In this document: positions 13,702 through 16,697 of the stretch, piece after piece
How positions within the stretch are numbered: the stretch's first letter is position 1
How the letters are laid out: the number at the start of each line of letters is the position of its first letter
NCBI GenBank assembly: GCA_012799075.1
Contig: JAAZLZ010000131.1
Location: 1-16,697, forward strand
Source: Bacillota bacterium
GTDB lineage: Bacteria > Bacillota > Limnochordia > JAAZLZ01
DNA: 16,697 nt
Reading direction: 5' to 3'
The notes under the pieces: generated by a model
Seen by the model: the letters and a program-made list of their open reading frames with translations, nothing else
Database searches by the model: none
Told to the model about the DNA's origin: nothing
Made by a program: the position numbers and the translations under genes

Positions 13702-14232
13702 TTGCAATCTGACCTGGTTCGCATCGGAGATAAGCTGATCAGCCGGAAGAAGATTGTGCGGACGGTAGAACGCATTCTCAGTCTTCGCTCCCAAGGCTCG
13801 TCCCAGCAGGAAACCGCCGATCTGCTAGGCCTTGACCGCAGCTTTGTCTCCCGATTAGAAGGCATGGGAGAGGTGCGCAAGGGGGAGCGCTTGGCTTTGA
13901 TTGGCTTTCCTATCCTCAATGTCGAAGAACTGCAGTCCATGGCCCTTGAAGAAGGAGTCGATTTTGTTCTCATTTTAAATGAAAAGCAGCGTTGGAGTTT
14001 TGTCACGGGGCGGACGGGAGCGGATCTTTTTAACGAGGTCGCGGAGATGCTGGCGGGCTTGCGCCAGTTCGATGCAGTTGTTTTCCTGGGCTCCGACCGG
14101 CGCCTTCGCTGGGCTGAATCCGTCTGGGACAATGTTCTTGGCATGGAAATAGGCCTTTCCCCCATTACCGAGGACAAATATGTGGATCCTGAGCTGGTGT
14201 GTCAACTCATCCGTTCAGTGCGCTGCCCATAG
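13702..14232 (+). CDS. Helix-turn-helix transcriptional regulator-like protein of unknown ligand
   Basis: This 176-residue protein has an N-terminal helix-turn-helix (about 30-55: SQGSSQQETADLLGLDR then SFVSRLEG) resembling Xre/ParB-type DNA-binding helices. A C-terminal alpha/beta domain with alternating hydrophobic strands follows (ALIGFPIL, VDFVLIL, AVVFLGS) and may sense a ligand. TTG at 13702 follows GAGGGGGGGAG with about 7-nt spacing. It precedes the dehydrogenase-like and acyl-ACP reductase-like genes with a 38-bp gap, so the three probably form one operon. Whether it controls the operon or the divergent PHP gene is not known. Confidence 0.75.
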   Translation: MQSDLVRIGDKLISRKKIVRTVERILSLRSQGSSQQETADLLGLDRSFVSRLEGMGEVRKGERLALIGFPILNVEELQSMALEEGVDFVLILNEKQRWSFVTGRTGADLFNEVAEMLAGLRQFDAVVFLGSDRRLRWAESVWDNVLGMEIGLSPITEDKYVDPELVCQLIRSVRCP

Positions 14233-14270
14233 CAGTCTGCACTGGCGTCATTAACAGAGGAGGGGGCCCT

Positions 14271-15197
14271 GTGGAAGATTTAATCAAGGTGGTTAGCGTC
14301 AGTCTCGGCTCGTCCCGCCGCAACATGGAGGCTGAAGTGCACCTTCAAGGCAAAAGGGTCTTGGTGCAGCGGGTGGGAACCGACGGAGATATGCAGCGGG
14401 CGGAAGATATGATCAGGGAGCTCGATGGCAAAGTCGATGCCTTTGGGTTGGGGGGCATTGATCTTTACATTTGGGCGGGGGATCGACGCTATGTGTTTCG
14501 AGACGCCCAAAGGCTTGCCCGGGCTGCTCGGCTGACACCGGTGGTGGATGGGAGCGGCCTTAAAAACACCCTCGAACGTTGGGTCATCCGGCATCTGCAT
14601 CAGGAGGCCGGCATCCAACTAGCCGACAAGAAGGTCCTGATGGTCTGCGGAGTGGATCGATTCGGGATGGCCGAGGCCTTGGTTGAGGCGGGGTCTGAGA
14701 TGATCTTTGGGGATCTGGTCTTTGCCCTCGGCATACCCCTGCCCTTGCGCCGCCTCCAGGCCCTCCATCTAGCTGCTTTGATCGCGGCCCCCATCATCAC
14801 CAAACTGCCCTTCAAGTGGGTCTACCCTACGGGGGACAAGCAGAATAACAACCCTGTCGAAACCCGGGAAACCTATGTCCGCTTGTATCAGTGGGCTGAC
14901 TTCATCGCTGGGGACTTTCATTTCATTCGCAGGTTTATGCCAGGGGACCTTACGGGCAAGACTATCATCACCAACACGGTGACCATGGAAGATGTGGAGG
15001 AGCTGCGCAAACGGGGGGTTTATCGCCTGGTAACCACTACTCCCAATATTGGCGGACGCTCTTTGGGGACCAACGTAGTGGAGGCCATGGCCATCGCCAT
15101 GGAAGGCCGCCGTCCCGAGGAGATGACCCCCGATGCCTATCTAAAGTGGTTGGAAGGGGTCGGCTTTCAACCCCGCATAGAAGATCTGACGAAGTGA
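14271..15197 (+). CDS. Conserved protein annotated in related bacteria as quinate/shikimate dehydrogenase-like
   Basis: This 308-residue protein starts at GTG 14271, with AGAGGAGG and 7-nt spacing. An upstream ATG at 14199 would overlap the previous gene by 34 bp and lacks a ribosome site. N-terminal VVSVSLGSSRRN (7-18), a Gly-rich FGLGGIDLY strand, VVDGSGLKNTLER (about 93-105), and a Rossmann-like strand-turn KKVLMVCGVDRFGMAEAL (about 121-138) are visible, then GDFHFIRRFMPGDLTGKTIITNTVT and VTTTPNIGGRSLGTN. From memory, homologues occur in Moorella- and Desulfotomaculum-like Bacillota with a quinate dehydrogenase label. The sequence shows no classical shikimate dehydrogenase catalytic Lys-Asp pair that I can assign. 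Activity is unknown; the pairing with the next gene suggests a common pathway. Confidence 0.7.
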   Translation: MEDLIKVVSVSLGSSRRNMEAEVHLQGKRVLVQRVGTDGDMQRAEDMIRELDGKVDAFGLGGIDLYIWAGDRRYVFRDAQRLARAARLTPVVDGSGLKNTLERWVIRHLHQEAGIQLADKKVLMVCGVDRFGMAEALVEAGSEMIFGDLVFALGIPLPLRRLQALHLAALIAAPIITKLPFKWVYPTGDKQNNNPVETRETYVRLYQWADFIAGDFHFIRRFMPGDLTGKTIITNTVTMEDVEELRKRGVYRLVTTTPNIGGRSLGTNVVEAMAIAMEGRRPEEMTPDAYLKWLEGVGFQPRIEDLTK

Positions 15198-15226
15198 TGA
15201 GAGGAGAGAAGGGCTGAGGCCCGACC

Positions 15227-16330
15227 TTGCTAATGAACAAATTCGCGTTTATCATCCATCCGGTTCAAGCGGGAGATTTGGCCCGCAAGTTTTCCTTGAC
15301 CCGCTATTTGCCTAATTCTTGGCAGGAGGCAATCTTTCGGCACGTGCCTCCCATGAAGGCCTCCCATATCACCGGGATCAAATCACCTACAGGGGCGGAA
15401 GCGGAGGGCTGGTTCATTGGCTGCCCCCTCTCCAGCAGGCAGATGCTGGCGCTTCCCCAGGACTTTGTCCTGAGGCGGATCATCCAGGCGGGTCAATTGG
15501 CGGAAAAGCTAGGGGCTGGGATTGTGGGACTGGGAGCCTTTACCGCGGTGGTGGGAGATGCGGGGGTTACCGTTGCGGATAATCTCAACATCCCGGTAAC
15601 CACCGGCAACAGCCTGACGGTGGCAAGTGCTCTAGAGGGCATCAAGCAAGGGGCATCGTCCATGGGCATTGACCTTGATGAAGCCAACATTTTGATCCTG
15701 GGGGCCACAGGGTCCATTGGGGCCGCCTGCGCCCGCATCCTCGGCCGACAGTTCCCCCGGCTGACCTTGGTTGCTAGGAATACGCGGCGTCTTGAAGAAC
15801 TCCGGGAGGAGATCGAGGCCAGCAATCCCCGGGCTCAGCTCAGCATCAGCACCGACAGCCGCCAATCTCTTCCGGAGGGTGATGTGGTTGTCACCGTCAC
15901 CTCCGCCTTGGATGCGGTGATTGAACCACAAGACTTGAAGCCGGGTTCGGTAGTTTGCGATGTGGCTCGCCCCCGGGATGTGTCCAAGAGGGTGGCTGCC
16001 ATGCGGGATGATGTCCTGGTTTTTGAAGGGGGAGTCATGTCTGTGCCGGGGGATGTGCAATTTAACCTGGATTTTGGTTTTCCTGCCGGGACAGCCTACG
16101 CTTGCATGTCTGAGACTATGGTCCTGTCCTTGGAGGGCCGGTTCGAGTCCTTCAGTTTGGGCAGGGAGCTGACGGTCGAGCAGATTGAAGAAGTGGACAG
16201 GCTGGCCAAAAAACACGGTTTTGTTCTTGCCGGTCTGCGCAGCTTTGAGCGGATGATAACCAGTGAACAAATCCTTCAGATCCGTGACAAGGCTCGCAAA
16301 AGACTGAAGAAAGCCGCTGCTCGGGTCTAA
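15227..16330 (+). CDS. Acyl-ACP reductase (AAR)-like / shikimate dehydrogenase-like NAD(P)-dependent reductase
   Basis: This 367-residue protein aligns by eye with cyanobacterial acyl-ACP reductase, which makes fatty aldehydes from acyl-ACP with NADPH. Shared features are a GLGAFTAVVGDAG block (101-113), TTGNSLTVAS (125-134), the nucleotide loop GATGSIG (159-165), a TLVARNTRRLEEL strand-helix (180-192), a YACMSETMVLSLEG block (291-304) with Cys293 at the place of the catalytic thioester cysteine, and then FSLGRELTVEQIE and KKHGF. The C-terminus is longer and basic. TTG at 15227 has GAGG at a 7-nt distance; ATG at 15233 (two codons later) is a near-equal alternative start. No aldehyde deformylating oxygenase gene is in view, so alkane formation is not suggested. 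The substrate could be an acyl-ACP, acyl-CoA or another thioester. Confidence 0.8.
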   Translation: MLMNKFAFIIHPVQAGDLARKFSLTRYLPNSWQEAIFRHVPPMKASHITGIKSPTGAEAEGWFIGCPLSSRQMLALPQDFVLRRIIQAGQLAEKLGAGIVGLGAFTAVVGDAGVTVADNLNIPVTTGNSLTVASALEGIKQGASSMGIDLDEANILILGATGSIGAACARILGRQFPRLTLVARNTRRLEELREEIEASNPRAQLSISTDSRQSLPEGDVVVTVTSALDAVIEPQDLKPGSVVCDVARPRDVSKRVAAMRDDVLVFEGGVMSVPGDVQFNLDFGFPAGTAYACMSETMVLSLEGRFESFSLGRELTVEQIEEVDRLAKKHGFVLAGLRSFERMITSEQILQIRDKARKRLKKAAARV

Positions 16331-16338
16331 CGTCGGAG

Positions 16339-16367
16339 TTGACATCGGGATGCGGGTTGCCTATAAT
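16339..16367 (+). promoter_or_regulatory. Perfect consensus sigma-A promoter upstream of greA
   Basis: TTGACA (16339-16344) and TATAAT (16362-16367) are separated by exactly 17 bp, a full consensus match rarely seen in natural promoters. It lies 9 bp after the reductase stop. Transcription would start near 16374, leaving about 160 nt before greA. Confidence 0.9.
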
Positions 16368-16373
16368 GTACGC

Positions 16374-16535
16374 GCAAGCGAGGCCAAAGCACTGCTCCTG
16401 GGGCAGTGCTTATGCTGTATCCCCCTTAAGGCAGGATATCGGCAGGCTGGGGAGAATATGAGCTAAGGGGTTTCCGTTGAACCAGGGTGTTTGCTTGCTG
16501 AGTGGGATAAATGTCTAGTGAAGGAGCTGCTGGGA
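16374..16535 (+). ncRNA. Structured greA leader or possible small RNA
   Basis: From the predicted start to the greA ATG there are about 160 nt without a plausible gene. AAGCACTGC (16387-16395) pairs perfectly with GCAGTGCTT (16403-16411) around a 7-nt loop, close to the RNA 5' end. CCCCTTA (16422-16428) can pair with TAAGGGG (16464-16470). No U-tract terminator is present before greA, so the leader is likely part of the greA mRNA. I could not match it to T-box, riboswitch or 6S RNA features. Confidence 0.4.
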
Positions 16536-16697
16536 ATGAGCGAAAAGGAGATCCTCCTGACAGAGGAGGGCCTGAAGAAGCTTGAGCAGGAGCTAGAGTA
16601 TTTGAAGCGTGTTCGACGGAGGGAAGTGGCCACTCGGATTAGAGATGCCTTGGATTTTGGTGATATATCCGAAAACTCGGAGTACGATGATGCTAAG
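16536..16697 (+). CDS. greA: Transcription elongation factor GreA, 5' part
   Basis: The first 54 codons of greA are present; the gene continues past the window. GreA enters the secondary channel of RNA polymerase and stimulates cleavage of backtracked RNA. The visible part is the N-terminal coiled coil: LTEEGLKKLEQELEYLK (8-24), then the basic stretch and the tip region GDISENSEYDDAK (42-54), carrying the acidic residues that assist catalysis (family GDLSENAEY). ATG at 16536 has AAGGAG with 9-nt spacing. An in-frame GTG at 16518 would add six residues but has a poorer ribosome site. It is driven by the consensus promoter at 16339-16367. Confidence 0.95.
   Translation, partial: MSEKEILLTEEGLKKLEQELEYLKRVRRREVATRIRDALDFGDISENSEYDDAK

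Noticed and set aside
13548..14177. N-terminal extension of the PHP protein (210 extra residues) on the minus strand
   Set aside because: It is antisense to the helix-turn-helix gene, Arg/Ser-rich as shadow frames usually are, and the PHP family begins at the ATG at 13547.
14199..14270. ATG at 14199 as start of the dehydrogenase-like gene
   Set aside because: It overlaps the previous gene by 34 bp and has no ribosome site. GTG at 14271 has AGAGGAGG at 7-nt spacing and fits the conserved N-terminus.
15632..16345. 237-residue leftward ORF opposite the acyl-ACP reductase-like gene
   Set aside because: Antisense shadow of a recognised reductase; the composition is typical of a reverse frame.
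16458..16466. Minimal ORF ATG-AGC-TAA with GGGGAG upstream in the greA leader
   Set aside because: Start-stop elements can regulate, but three codons arise easily by chance and nothing else supports translation here.

Overview
The window looks like chromosomal DNA of a Bacillota (Firmicutes) bacterium with moderately high GC. The clues are strong AGGAGG-type ribosome binding sites, frequent TTG and GTG starts, sigma-A type promoters (one a perfect TTGACA-17-TATAAT), intrinsic terminators, and a zinc-type L31, DusB and GreA resembling those of clostridial lineages. The ABC substrate-binding protein has a signal peptide but no lipobox cysteine. That would suit a diderm (outer-membrane) member of the phylum, but it is only a hint. 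No insertion sequence, phage gene, CRISPR array, tRNA or rRNA was seen.

Left part (1-4710). A truncated cysteine desulfidase/serine dehydratase-like gene (UPF0597/CyuA family) faces a leftward series of genes: an ABC-F ribosome-protection type ATPase, rpmE (L31), dusB and a malate/L-lactate dehydrogenase-family oxidoreductase. The ABC-F gene is preceded by its own extended -10 promoter, a 13-codon leader ORF with a strong Shine-Dalgarno sequence, and complementary segments that could fold the leader onto the gene's translation start. This is the layout of antibiotic-sensing attenuation.

Middle part (4711-11831). A rightward block starts with a FadR-type GntR regulator, followed by a zinc methyltransferase of the MtaA/MtbA/CmuA (UroD-like) family and a complete branched-chain-amino-acid type ABC importer: binding protein, LivH, LivM, LivG, LivF. 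It ends at a strong intrinsic terminator. The arrangement suggests regulated uptake and demethylation of a methylated compound. The corrinoid protein and substrate-specific methyltransferase such a pathway needs are not in the window. A perfect 14-bp inverted repeat separates the binding-protein gene from the permease genes.

Right part (11832-16697). Two translationally coupled small genes of unknown function converge on a PHP-family histidinol-phosphatase-like gene. Its perfect Shine-Dalgarno sequence lies far from the ATG, with a stable hairpin between them. Divergent from it runs a rightward trio: a helix-turn-helix regulator, a conserved protein usually named quinate/shikimate dehydrogenase-like, and a homologue of cyanobacterial acyl-ACP reductase that retains the nucleotide-binding loop and the catalytic cysteine. 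A consensus promoter with a roughly 160-nt structured leader then precedes the 5' part of greA, which runs off the window.

The strongest candidates for undescribed biology are the ABC-F leader, the regulator/dehydrogenase-like/acyl-ACP-reductase-like trio, the methyltransferase-transporter locus, and the structured greA leader.
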